Source: Planctomycetaceae bacterium | GTDB lineage: Bacteria > Planctomycetota > Planctomycetia > Pirellulales > Pirellulaceae | DNA: 42,238 nucleotides | Assembly (NCBI GenBank): GCA_012729315.1 | Contig: JAAYDI010000004.1 | Location: forward strand, 1 to 42,238 | Direction: 5' to 3' | Part shown: positions 27,061 to 35,659 of the stretch, piece after piece | Position numbering within the stretch: position 1 is the stretch's first letter | How the letters are laid out: each line of letters starts with the position of its first letter | Notes under the pieces: model-generated | What the model was told of the DNA's origin: nothing | Seen by the model: only the letters and a program-made list of their open reading frames with translations | The model's database searches: none | Translations under genes and position numbers: made by a program

Positions 27061-28512
27061 TCAGGTGCAGGCCAACGGCAACCGGCCGAACGACTCCGCG
27101 TACTGCCGCGCTTCGGCCGCCAGGAAAAACGATCCGGTGATGCACACCAGGTGGGCCGGCGTCACCAGCGACTCCACTAGCCGCCAGGCCGTCTCCGGGC
27201 TTGGCCGCAGGTGAAGGGTCAGTTGGGTCAGCCCCAGGGACTGCTGAATCGACTGAGCCTGGGCCAGCAGCTGGTCGGGATCCATGGCCCGCGGATTGTT
27301 CAGGTAGCGAGTGAACACGACGTGCGTGAAGTGCGGGAGCAGCTGCTGCAGCATCGTCGGCGCGTCCTTGTCCGTACTCGTGGCAAAGACGAGCACGCGC
27401 GGGACGCCGGGGAACCGCTCCAGGATCAACTCCATCAGCGCCGCGATCGACGCGGGATTGTGCGCCGTGTCGAGAATGATCGTCGGCGCCTGCGAGAGAA
27501 TCTCGATCCGGGCGGGACAGTGGGCACGGGCCATCCCCGCGCGAATCGTCGTTTCGTCCAGCCGCCACCCCTGGCGGCTGAGCCGGCGGCAGGCGGCGAT
27601 GGCCACGGAGGCGTTGGCAGCCTGATGGCGACCCAGCAGGCTGAGCGGCACGCGGCTGAACTCCACCCGCTGACCATCCACCTCCTCGCGATAATCCAGG
27701 CCTCCACAGCGGCTGGACACGCGCGCATCGTTCCGGTCGGCGGCCGGCAGCTCGCTCCAATAGTCGAATGTGAAGTCGCGTCCTAACGCCAGCAGTTCCG
27801 CGTGCTGGTGCCCCGCGATCTCGGCGATCACACCGAATGGCTCGGGGGCGGTGACGCCGGTCACGACCGGTACCCCCGGCTTGATGATCCCCGCCTTCTC
27901 GCGGGCGATGGCGGCCAGCGTCTGGCCGAGCTGGCGCGTATGGTCCAGGCTGATACTGGTGATAATCGAGAGGACCGGGTGGCAGATGTTTGTTGAATCG
28001 AGGCGGCCTCCCAGCCCCACTTCCAGTACCGCGGCATCCACCTGCCGGTCCCGGAAATACAGCAGCGCGGCGGCCGTCGTGATTTCGAAGTAGGTGGGGC
28101 CCAGCCGATCCCCCGCCCGCAGTGCTTCCGCGTCCATGTCCAGCACCGGGCCCTGCAGACGCGAGAGCAGCGAGACCAGGGTCGCCTCATCACACGGCTG
28201 GCCGTCCACTACAAAACGCTCTTCCAGACGGTGCAGGTGGGGGGATGTGTAGAGTCCGGTCCGGTAGCCGGCCGCGCCCAGGACGCTGGCGGCCATGGCG
28301 GCCGTGGAGCCCTTGCCCTTGGTGCCCGTAATGTGGACGGCCGGAAAGGCCCGCTCGGGATGGTCCAGCCGCGCCGCCAGCTCCCGCATCCGGTCCAGCC
28401 GGAAGTTCCGTGAACGGTACGAGATGCGCCGCGTCCGCTCGTAGTTGATCCGCCCGAACAGGAATTCCGCCGCCGACTGGTAGTCTCGTATTGGCCGCCG
28501 CTGCACTGTCAT
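27061..28512 (-). CDS. folC: Bifunctional folylpolyglutamate / dihydrofolate synthase
   Basis: The 483-residue cytoplasmic enzyme adds glutamate to dihydropteroate or folates using ATP. The P-loop HITGTKGKGSTAAM (about residues 58-71) and the substrate/omega segments YTSPHLHRLEERF are clear. EVGLGGRLDSTN and ITSISLDHTRQLG (Mur-ligase family metal and ATP contacts) and IILDTAHNPASI (C-terminal domain) all match FolC. The length is a little above the usual 420-440, from a longer N-terminus starting MTVQRRPIRDYQSAAEFLFG. I placed the start at ATG 28512, because residues upstream to 28671 look non-coding and overlap a putative promoter. It is monocistronic and faces away from the ABC cassette. 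Confidence 0.93.
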   Translation of the reverse strand: MTVQRRPIRDYQSAAEFLFGRINYERTRRISYRSRNFRLDRMRELAARLDHPERAFPAVHITGTKGKGSTAAMAASVLGAAGYRTGLYTSPHLHRLEERFVVDGQPCDEATLVSLLSRLQGPVLDMDAEALRAGDRLGPTYFEITTAAALLYFRDRQVDAAVLEVGLGGRLDSTNICHPVLSIITSISLDHTRQLGQTLAAIAREKAGIIKPGVPVVTGVTAPEPFGVIAEIAGHQHAELLALGRDFTFDYWSELPAADRNDARVSSRCGGLDYREEVDGQRVEFSRVPLSLLGRHQAANASVAIAACRRLSRQGWRLDETTIRAGMARAHCPARIEILSQAPTIILDTAHNPASIAALMELILERFPGVPRVLVFATSTDKDAPTMLQQLLPHFTHVVFTRYLNNPRAMDPDQLLAQAQSIQQSLGLTQLTLHLRPSPETAWRLVESLVTPAHLVCITGSFFLAAEARQYAESFGRLPLACT

Positions 28513-28523
28513 CCGGTATCTTC

Positions 28524-28551
28524 TTGTAGGATCGAGCCACCGGTCTATACT
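28524..28551 (+). promoter_or_regulatory. Putative sigma-70-type promoter toward the ABC cassette
   Basis: TTGTAG at 28524-28529 and TATACT at 28546-28551 are separated by 16 bases on the plus strand, a reasonable -35/-10 pair in GC-rich DNA. It would give a leader of about 210 bases before the ATPase gene. Confidence 0.3.
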
Positions 28552-28648
28552 AGAAGTCTTGTTCCGGCTCGCCAGATCGAGCGATAATACTGCCCGATCC
28601 ATGCCGGGGCACCCCATACCCCGAACTGTCGGTGGGTAGTGAGCGTAC

Positions 28649-28678
28649 ACTATAGACGACCGGTCGGGCACCGTCCAA
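28649..28678 (-). promoter_or_regulatory. Putative sigma-70-type promoter for folC
   Basis: On the minus strand TTGGAC (28678-28673) and TATAGT (28654-28649) are separated by 18 bases. Transcription would start near 28640 and run into folC at 28512. The remaining 28513-28764 region shows no other feature. Confidence 0.3.
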
Positions 28679-28764
28679 AGGCGATCTGAACTACAGAGGG
28701 TCGTTCGCGGGGGCTCGTGAGCGCCGGGTTCGACCGAAGTACCAATTGGCCACGGAAACCACCC

Positions 28765-29706
28765 ATGAGTAGTGATTCAGCTGTTGCGAAGCGTCCCCAA
28801 CCCCAGCCGGCGCCGCAGTCGGACGTTGTGATTGAGACGCACAACTTGACCAAAGTCTACCGCGATTTCTGGGGGCGCCAGAAGGTTCGCGCTCTCAAGG
28901 CGCTGGACCTGGAAGTGCGGCGAGGGGAGATCTTCGGGCTGCTCGGCCCCAACGGGTCCGGGAAGACCACGACCATCAAGCTGTTGCTCGGACTCCTCTT
29001 TCCAACCAGCGGCCGGGCACTGGTGTTCGGTCAGGATGCCAGTGACGTGAGCAAGAACGAGCGGATTGGGTACCTGCCGGAGGAGTCGTACCTGTACAAG
29101 TTCCTCAACGCCGAGGAGACGCTGGACTTCTACGCGCGGCTGTTCAACATACCGGCTGCGGAGCGGAAGGAACGTGTCAACCGGCTGATATCCGAGGTCA
29201 AGCTGGACTGGGCCCGGCGGCGGCAGCTGAAGGAATACTCCAAGGGCATGACGCGGCGTATCGGGCTGGCGCAGGCGCTGATCAACGATCCGGATCTGAT
29301 TCTGCTGGACGAACCGACGACCGGGTTGGACCCGATGGGATCGCGGGAGATGAAGGACACGATCCTGCGCTTGCGGGATGAGGGCAAGACGGTCCTGTTG
29401 TGCAGTCACCTGTTGCCGGACATTCAGGATGTCTGTGACCGGATCGCGATCCTGCACTCGGGTGAGCTCAAGGAGTTGGGGCGGATCGACACGTTACTGA
29501 CGCTCCAGGATGAAACGCAGTTTCGCGCCAAGGGGCTGACGAAGGCGGCCGAGGACGAGATCCGCCAGGTTATTGAGAAGCATGGCGGTACGCTGGTCGG
29601 GATGGACCATCCGACCACAACGCTGGAAGATCTGTTCCTGTCCATCGTGCGTGAGAGCGAGGCTCATCCGGGCCGTCGTGCGCACGAGCGGATGGAGCCG
29701 CGGTAG
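28765..29706 (+). CDS. ABC transporter ATP-binding protein
   Basis: This 313-residue ATPase drives the export permease encoded next. It has Walker [10 protein letters not shown], the Q-loop region [11 protein letters not shown], signature EYSKGMTRR, Walker [14 protein letters not shown] and the switch His in LLCSHLL. The YLPEESYLY form and the C-terminal ~80-residue extension ([20 protein letters not shown]) are typical of ABC-2 exporters of the CcmA/NatA class. The start [11 protein letters not shown] at 28765 was preferred over a GTG at 28717. The signature motif has SKGM in place of SGGQ, a known variant in CcmA-type proteins. It is followed at about 100 bp by the permease. Confidence 0.9.
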   Translation: MSSDSAVAKRPQPQPAPQSDVVIETHNLTKVYRDFWGRQKVRALKALDLEVRRGEIFGLLGPNGSGKTTTIKLLLGLLFPTSGRALVFGQDASDVSKNERIGYLPEESYLYKFLNAEETLDFYARLFNIPAAERKERVNRLISEVKLDWARRRQLKEYSKGMTRRIGLAQALINDPDLILLDEPTTGLDPMGSREMKDTILRLRDEGKTVLLCSHLLPDIQDVCDRIAILHSGELKELGRIDTLLTLQDETQFRAKGLTKAAEDEIRQVIEKHGGTLVGMDHPTTTLEDLFLSIVRESEAHPGRRAHERMEPR

Positions 29707-29803
29707 GCGGACCGCCGCCCTATGCCGGGCCGCCGTGCAGGGGGCCCGGATACATTCCTCGCACCATCACCCTTGCAGAACACAAAGGCATCGTCGCAAC
29801 GCC

Positions 29804-31651
29804 ATGGAAATTCGACCGGAAGAATTCCTGACATTTGCCGAGTGGTTTGGACCGGCGATCAAGTACTTCATTATTGCCGTCCCGGTCCTGACCTTTCTGG
29901 CCATCTTTGGCTGCTTCCTGGTCTCGGCCGCGCGCCGTGGGCCGGTGGAGGGCTTTTACGCCGTCGCGACGGTGATTGCCACGGCCATCGGCAAGGATCT
30001 GCCGGCGGCGTCGCTGCGCCGCACGCTGGCCATTGCACGGCTGACCGTCAAGGAATCCATCCGGCGCCGGGTGATCGTGAGCTTTGTGATTTTCGCGTTG
30101 ATCTTCCTGTTTGCCGGCTGGTTTCTGGACCGCAAGAGCGATGACCCGGCCCACCTGTATCTGAGCTTCGTGCTGACCACGACGACGTATCTGGCGATCG
30201 TGCTGGCGCTGTTCCTCTCGACGGCCAGCATTCCGGCCGACATCAAGAGCAGGACGATATACACGATCGTGACCAAGCCGGTTCGCGCGGGGGAGTTGGT
30301 CCTGGGTCGGATCTTCGGCTTCGTCGCGGTGATCACGGTGCTGTTGGCCGTCATGGGGGTCATCAGCTACTTCTTCGTCGTCCGCGGCATGGAGCACGAG
30401 CACGGCGTGCTGCCCGAAGGGCTGGCGGCCCTGGCACCGGTGGCCGAGGGGGATGCCTCGCCGGGGTGGGAAGGTACGACCACGATGAATTCGTACCACC
30501 GGCACAGTTGGAAGGTGGACGACACGGGGCGGGGCACGACCGACAAGATCATGGGGCACCAGCATCAGGTGACCCGCAGCCAAGATGCCGATCCTTCCGA
30601 CCCGGTGGCGTACGAGATCGGTGCACCTTACGGAGCGCTCGTGGCGCGGGTCCCCATCTACGGCCAGATGCGGTTCCTCGACAGCGAAGGGAACCCGACG
30701 CAGAAGGGCATCAGCGTGGGGAAGGAATGGGAGTACCGCAGTTACATTGAAGGGCGGACCCTGGCGTCGGCCATCTGGAGGTTCCAGGGGCTGTCGGACC
30801 GGGACTATCCGGAGTACCTGCCGCTGGGGCTGACGTTGAGCGTGTTCCGGACCTACAAAGGGGACATCGTCACCGGCGTGCGCGGCATCATCATTCTCAA
30901 GAGTACCGATCCGCGAAATCCGATTCAGTGCGAGCCGATTGGATTCATCTCCAGAGAGTACGAGTTACAGCAGCTGCATATTCCTCGCAAGCTGCGCATG
31001 GAGAGTGCGGATGGGGCGTCGCAGCGCGAGATCGATCTGTTCGCTGATCTGGTGCACGAGGGGGAACTGGACATCATCGTGCGGTGCGATGATGCGGTGC
31101 AGTATTTCGGCATGGCGCAGGCCGACTTGTACATCGAAGCGCCGGACGCGCCCTTCGGGTGGAACTTTGCCAAAGGCTACATCGGCATCTGGCTCCAGAT
31201 GATCATCGTGGTCTGCCTGGGGGTCATGTTCAGCACGTTCCTGAGCACGCCGGTCGCCATTTTGGGCACGATGTTCGCCGTGCTGTTGGGCTTCTTCGGG
31301 TCGTTCGTGCAGGATCTGTGGACGGGCAAGGCCTGGGGGGGTGGCCCGATCGAGGCCCTGATCCGGCTGGTGAACCAGGACAACGTGGTCACGCCGCTGC
31401 AGTTTGGGAATTTCGAGTTGGGCGTGCATATCGTCAAGTTCATGGACAAAGTCTATCTCACCATTGTCCGCGCGCTGTCCGGCGTGCTGCCCGATTTCTC
31501 CGGGCTGGGCCGGGCCAGCGAGTACGTGGCGTACAGCTTCAATTACTATGATCAATTGCTGGCGCGTCAGTGCCTGACGACGTTCGTCTACGTCACCGCC
31601 ATTGCGATTGTCGGATACTTCTTCATGAGAACGCGAGAAGTTGCCGCATGA
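29804..31651 (+). CDS. ABC-2 type permease with large extracytoplasmic domain
   Basis: This 615-residue integral membrane protein is the permease partner of the ATPase upstream. Hydrophobic segments are at about 19-42, 90-110, 120-145, 168-195, a long cluster near 462-505 and a last one near 590-612. Between the fourth and fifth lies a soluble region of about 265 residues (from VVRGMEHEHGVLPEGL to YIEAPDAPFGWNF), probably outside the cytoplasm. This is far larger than in standard ABC-2 permeases and contains His-rich HRHSW and GHQHQ patches. IPADIKSRTIYTIVTKPV and RAGELVLGRIFGF match the ABC-2 cytoplasmic loop. ATG 29804 was chosen as the first Met of the first hydrophobic region. Its stop overlaps the next ATG (ATGA at 31648-31651). 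Confidence 0.82.
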   Translation: MEIRPEEFLTFAEWFGPAIKYFIIAVPVLTFLAIFGCFLVSAARRGPVEGFYAVATVIATAIGKDLPAASLRRTLAIARLTVKESIRRRVIVSFVIFALIFLFAGWFLDRKSDDPAHLYLSFVLTTTTYLAIVLALFLSTASIPADIKSRTIYTIVTKPVRAGELVLGRIFGFVAVITVLLAVMGVISYFFVVRGMEHEHGVLPEGLAALAPVAEGDASPGWEGTTTMNSYHRHSWKVDDTGRGTTDKIMGHQHQVTRSQDADPSDPVAYEIGAPYGALVARVPIYGQMRFLDSEGNPTQKGISVGKEWEYRSYIEGRTLASAIWRFQGLSDRDYPEYLPLGLTLSVFRTYKGDIVTGVRGIIILKSTDPRNPIQCEPIGFISREYELQQLHIPRKLRMESADGASQREIDLFADLVHEGELDIIVRCDDAVQYFGMAQADLYIEAPDAPFGWNFAKGYIGIWLQMIIVVCLGVMFSTFLSTPVAILGTMFAVLLGFFGSFVQDLWTGKAWGGGPIEALIRLVNQDNVVTPLQFGNFELGVHIVKFMDKVYLTIVRALSGVLPDFSGLGRASEYVAYSFNYYDQLLARQCLTTFVYVTAIAIVGYFFMRTREVAA

Positions 31652-33321
31652 CTCAGAATGCCTCCTTTATCCGGAAGATCGTATATTCCTGCGCGATTGT
31701 TGTGCTGCTGTTTCCCCTGTTTCTGCTGGGGCAGCCGGCCACCAGTTCCCAGGGCGGCGGATCGGACGAGAGCCAGGGCGCGAGCGCGGGCGGGAAGCTG
31801 GCACGCCTGCGGTCCAGCTACGGGCTGTCACAAGCGGAACTGGGCCAGATCGATCCGGCCAGCGAGACGATGAAGATGGCGACGCTCGGCCTGCGCGGCG
31901 TGGCGACGAACCTGTTGTGGACGAAAGCCGAGCGCTACAAGAAGACCGAGAGCTGGGATAAGCTGTCGGCCACCCTCAATCAGATCGCCAAGCTGCAGCC
32001 GAACTACATCACCGTGTGGGAGTACCAGGCGCACAACCTGTCCTACAACGTATCGGCCGAGTTCGACGACTACCGTTCGCGCTATCACTGGGTGAAGAAA
32101 GGGCTGGAGTTTCTGCTGGAGGGGACCAAGTACAACCAGCGCAACCCTCGGCTCTTCTGGGGCCTGGGGTGGTTTGTCGGTCACAAGATCGGGATTTCCG
32201 ACGAGAAGGTGCAGTTCCGACGCCTGTTCCGCGAGGACAAGGATTTCCACAACACGCTGATGGACCACGTCAACATGAACAGCGCGCGGGGACCGGACGG
32301 CCTGCCTGACAACTGGCTCGTGGCCTACCTGTGGTACCGGCAGTCGGAGGACGTGGTGGAGAAAGGAGTGCCTGTCACCTGGATGCGTCTGGACATGAAT
32401 CAGGAAGGTCTGACCGACAAGCGGCGCAGTTCGGTCCTCTTCTACTCCGACCCGTCGATGGCCCTCATCTCGCACGCAGACGCGATCACCGAAGAGGTCA
32501 CGCCGGGCGAGAAGACGCGCGAAGCGTGGCGGCAGGCCGGGCTCGAATGGAACAAGTTCGGGGCCATGGACATCCCCACCACGTTTGGTTACACCGTCCG
32601 CCTGGGCAGGCTCGATGAAGTCCGCCAGGAGATCGAGACGCTGCGCGCGGAACTGGAACAGCTGTCACCAGGGCTGCGGGAGCAAGTGCGGGAGGAACGG
32701 CGCTCCACTCTGACTCCGGAAGAACTGACCGTGTTCGATTCGAAGAAACCCCGGGTGGAGATGACCGAAGACGAATATGCCACCTTCGCGCGGGCGTCTC
32801 AGAAGTTGACCGTGACGGACATGGATGTCGCGCAGGCCATGCCGCAGGAACTGCGTGCGAAAGCCCTCAATCTGGCCCGGCGAGCGGATGACATGGCCAA
32901 TATCGCCGATCGCACGGCGTCGTACTGCGGGATCGTGAACTACGCCTACTGGCGGACCCGCTGCGAAGTCGAATCATCCAAGACCACCGCCGATGCCCGC
33001 CGCTACATGATGTTCGGTGACCGCGAGGCGGAACGAGGGGCGCCGGAGGAAGCCAAGCGACAGTACGAAATGGCCTGGGATGAATGGGCACGCATTTTCG
33101 AGCAGTATCCGCAACTGGTCGACGACGAGATGGGAGAGGACCTGCACGAAGTGATCCTCCGCTACAAGCTCGTACTCGATCAGCTCGACGAAGAGTTCCC
33201 CGCGGACTTCAAGTTGCAGATGCTGATGCAAACCGACGAGGACGACGACGAGCGCGGCATGCCCTCGGGATTCCCAGGTACCGGCGCAGCTCCCCCGGCG
33301 GGCGTGGCACCGAACCAGTAG
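31648..33321 (+). CDS. Membrane-anchored partner of the ABC exporter, unknown function
   Basis: I do not recognise a named family for this 557-residue protein. It begins with an N-terminal membrane anchor or signal (IVYSCAIVVLLFPLFLLG), then a low-complexity linker rich in Gly, Ser and Gln. The body is mostly helical with many aromatic residues: ATLGLRGVATNLLWTKAERY, ITVWEYQAHNLSYNVSAEFD and NPRLFWGLGWFVGHKIGI; this arrangement suggests TPR-like helices. A charged coiled-coil region follows (RLDEVRQEIETLRAELEQLS). The C-terminus is acidic (DEDDDERG) and then Pro/Gly/Ala-rich. Translation is coupled to the permease by an ATGA overlap, so it is almost certainly part of the same export machine, for example as an extracytoplasmic scaffold. 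Confidence 0.7.
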   Translation: MTQNASFIRKIVYSCAIVVLLFPLFLLGQPATSSQGGGSDESQGASAGGKLARLRSSYGLSQAELGQIDPASETMKMATLGLRGVATNLLWTKAERYKKTESWDKLSATLNQIAKLQPNYITVWEYQAHNLSYNVSAEFDDYRSRYHWVKKGLEFLLEGTKYNQRNPRLFWGLGWFVGHKIGISDEKVQFRRLFREDKDFHNTLMDHVNMNSARGPDGLPDNWLVAYLWYRQSEDVVEKGVPVTWMRLDMNQEGLTDKRRSSVLFYSDPSMALISHADAITEEVTPGEKTREAWRQAGLEWNKFGAMDIPTTFGYTVRLGRLDEVRQEIETLRAELEQLSPGLREQVREERRSTLTPEELTVFDSKKPRVEMTEDEYATFARASQKLTVTDMDVAQAMPQELRAKALNLARRADDMANIADRTASYCGIVNYAYWRTRCEVESSKTTADARRYMMFGDREAERGAPEEAKRQYEMAWDEWARIFEQYPQLVDDEMGEDLHEVILRYKLVLDQLDEEFPADFKLQMLMQTDEDDDERGMPSGFPGTGAAPPAGVAPNQ

Positions 33322-33440
33322 CCGTACATGTGGGAGCACTGCGCTCCAGATTCGCCATGCGGTCCAGGACATCGCCTCGCGGGCGGATACGTGGAACGGC
33401 TCCGACCGGTCTGGATCAGTTCTGAGACGCGTGCGGCGGG

Positions 33441-34673
33441 TCAGAAGCGGAGCTGCACCTGTGTCAGACGCCGCTGCGCCTCCTGCATCAGTGCGTCTTC
33501 AGCTGCTTCGTCGTCCGCCACGTACGTGGCCGAGAAACGCAGGAACTGACCCCCTTCGTGCCAGGGCACGGTGACCATCGAGAGCTCCCGGATCAGATAC
33601 TGGCTGGCCTCTTCCGCGGACGCGAACTCGGGCCCCCCCTCCACACCGCGGGGCGCGCGCGTGTAGAGAAAGTAACTCCCGCCCGGCATCTGGCACTGAA
33701 ACCCGCACCGGGTAAGCATCTCGACGAGCTTGGCGAGTCGGCGGCGGTACTTGGCATTCGTGCGCTGTGGAATCGCTGGATCGTCCAGTGCTGTGACCGC
33801 CGCCTTCTGGATCGCCATGAACTGACCGGAATCACAGTTGTCCTTCACGTCCGCGAACGCCTGCACGATCCGGGCGTTGCCACACACCCAACCGATGCGC
33901 CAGCCGATCATGTCGAAACCTTTCGACAGCGAATGCACCTCCACCCCCACGTCACGCGCGCCGGGAACCGACAGGAAACTCAGCGGCTCCCCCGCGAACG
34001 TCAACAGCACGTGTGCCGCATCCTGGACGACCACGATCCGATTCTCGCGCGCGAAATCGATCACCTGCTCATAGAACGCCCGTGTTGCGACCTGGCCGGT
34101 GGGACTGTTGGGATAGTTGAGCACGAGGAGCTTGGCCCGCGCCCGGACGTCCCCGGGAATCGACTGCAGGTCGGGCAGGAACGCGTTGTCCGGCAGCAGC
34201 GGCAGTTGATATACCACGCCGCCGTAGTACCGCGTATGCGTGCCCGCAACCGGATAGCCTGGCACGGTCATGAGCGTGATGTCACCCGGATTGATGAAAC
34301 AAGCGGGCAGCATTGCCAACGCCGTCTTGGACCCGATACAGTGGTTTATCTCCGTGACAGGGTCGAGTTCCACGCCAAAAGTCCGCCCCATGAACCGCGC
34401 CACCGCCTGCTTGAATTCCGGGATCCCGTTGTCCGCATAACCCCGGTTCTCCGGCCGGTTGATCTCCTCCGCCATCCGCTGCCGCACCGTCACCGGCGCC
34501 ATGGCGTCGTTCTCGCCGATGCCAAAATCCACCAGCTGGCGGTCCGGGAAGTCCGCCAGCGCCTGACGCTTGGCCCGCTTGATCCGCTCGAACTTGTAGA
34601 TCTCTGTATCCATCCCGTAGCGGGAACCACCGATCCGGTCGGCAAACAACTCCTGAAAGTAAGGGGTACCCAT
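33441..34673 (-). CDS. dapL: LL-diaminopimelate aminotransferase
   Basis: The 410-residue fold type I PLP enzyme converts tetrahydrodipicolinate directly to LL-diaminopimelate, giving lysine and peptidoglycan precursor. Motifs: DFGIGENDAMAP near the N-terminus, NRGYADNGIPEFKQAVARFM, LNYPNSPTGQVA (Asn186/Pro188 PLP contacts), DAAHVLLTF (Asp218) and HSLSKGFDMIGWRIGW with PLP Lys251. GYADNGIPEF and SLSKGFDMIGWR fit DapL better than generic aspartate aminotransferases. ATG 34673 was chosen because MGTPYFQELFADRIGGSRYG is the family N-terminus; the upstream in-frame codons look non-coding. It is 171 bp from the lptB-like gene on the same strand and convergent with the ABC cassette. Diaminopimelate use fits reports that planctomycetes have peptidoglycan. 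Confidence 0.85.
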   Translation of the reverse strand: MGTPYFQELFADRIGGSRYGMDTEIYKFERIKRAKRQALADFPDRQLVDFGIGENDAMAPVTVRQRMAEEINRPENRGYADNGIPEFKQAVARFMGRTFGVELDPVTEINHCIGSKTALAMLPACFINPGDITLMTVPGYPVAGTHTRYYGGVVYQLPLLPDNAFLPDLQSIPGDVRARAKLLVLNYPNSPTGQVATRAFYEQVIDFARENRIVVVQDAAHVLLTFAGEPLSFLSVPGARDVGVEVHSLSKGFDMIGWRIGWVCGNARIVQAFADVKDNCDSGQFMAIQKAAVTALDDPAIPQRTNAKYRRRLAKLVEMLTRCGFQCQMPGGSYFLYTRAPRGVEGGPEFASAEEASQYLIRELSMVTVPWHEGGQFLRFSATYVADDEAAEDALMQEAQRRLTQVQLRF

Positions 34674-34844
34674 CGGCTGCCTCACGTAAGAAATCTGACT
34701 GAGCGGGTGCCGTGCGACGGCACTCTCACAAAGGTGAATACAAACCTGCCAATGGTCAAGGGGCCGTCTCCGGGTAGGCCATGGTCGAGCGGCGCGGGGA
34801 GGCACGTCAGGGGGGCGTTGCGAACGGTATGGTGTCCACTGCCA

Positions 34845-35624
34845 CTAACGCCGCTCGGTCGCCCGCGCCACCAGCATGTGCGGGGTGGGAGGGCCTGTCA
34901 GCGGCCTGTCGATGTCACCCAGATAGCGGCGCCGTACTTCTTCGTGCTGCTTGATCTGCTCCGGCGTGCCGTCGCACAGCACCTTGCCGTCGCTGATGAC
35001 GTAGCAGCGATCGACGATCTGCAGGATTTCGCGCGCCGCGTGATCGGTGATCAGAATCGAGATGCCCTGCTGCTGCAGGTCACAGATGATGGCCTGAATG
35101 CTCTGTACTGTAATGGGGTCGATCCCTGCAAACGGCTCGTCCAGCATGATGATCTGCGGTTCGGAGATCAGGCAGCGGGCGATTTCCAGCCGCCGCCGTT
35201 CGCCCCCCGAGAGCTTGGACGCCCGAGACTTGCGGACGTGTTCGATGTTGAATTGCCGCAGCAGCTCGTCACACCGCTGGCGCCTCGCTTTGCCGTGGAT
35301 CCCGAGCAACTCCAGCATACAGAGCAGGTTCTGTTCAGCCGTCAGCTTGCCGAACACGCTCTTCTCCTGGGCCAGGTAACCCATGCCCCCTTCCCGAGCC
35401 CGGCGATACATCGGCCAGGAGGTGACTTCCTGGCCCGACAGGTAGACATGGCCGGCATCCGGTTCCAGCATGCCGCAGATCATGCGGAAACTGGTGGTCT
35501 TGCCCGCCCCGTTCGGCCCCAGCAGGCCGACAATCTCACTCGGTTCGACGTGCAGGTGTACACCGTCCACCACACGTCGGCGCCCAAACGACTTGACCAA
35601 TCCGTGCGCTTCCAGAATGTACAT
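34845..35624 (-). CDS. lptB: LptB-like ABC ATPase for lipopolysaccharide transport
   Basis: The 259-residue ATPase has Walker A GPNGAGKTTSFRMICG, a Q-loop MGYLAQEKSVF, signature KLSGGERRRLEIARCL, Walker B IIMLDEPFAGIDP and the switch ITDHAAREIL. GYLAQExSVF and DEPFAGIDPITV are diagnostic of LptB, the motor of outer-membrane lipopolysaccharide export. It is about 20 residues longer than E. coli LptB at the C-terminus (TGPPTPHMLVARATERR). ATG 35624 was chosen from the family N-terminus MYILEAHGLVKSFGRR; upstream in-frame sequence to 36158 belongs to the signal peptidase region. It follows the signal peptidase by 35 bp, so they are probably one operon. LptF/G, C, A are not in this window. Confidence 0.9.
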   Translation of the reverse strand: MYILEAHGLVKSFGRRRVVDGVHLHVEPSEIVGLLGPNGAGKTTSFRMICGMLEPDAGHVYLSGQEVTSWPMYRRAREGGMGYLAQEKSVFGKLTAEQNLLCMLELLGIHGKARRQRCDELLRQFNIEHVRKSRASKLSGGERRRLEIARCLISEPQIIMLDEPFAGIDPITVQSIQAIICDLQQQGISILITDHAAREILQIVDRCYVISDGKVLCDGTPEQIKQHEEVRRRYLGDIDRPLTGPPTPHMLVARATERR

Positions 35625-35659
35625 GAAGGCGTCCTCCGTGACCGTCGTCCCGCTGACGA

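Noticed and set aside
26135-27760. 541-residue minus-strand open frame over the protease and folC
   Set aside because: Low-complexity Gly/Arg/Pro content and conflict with two well-supported genes.
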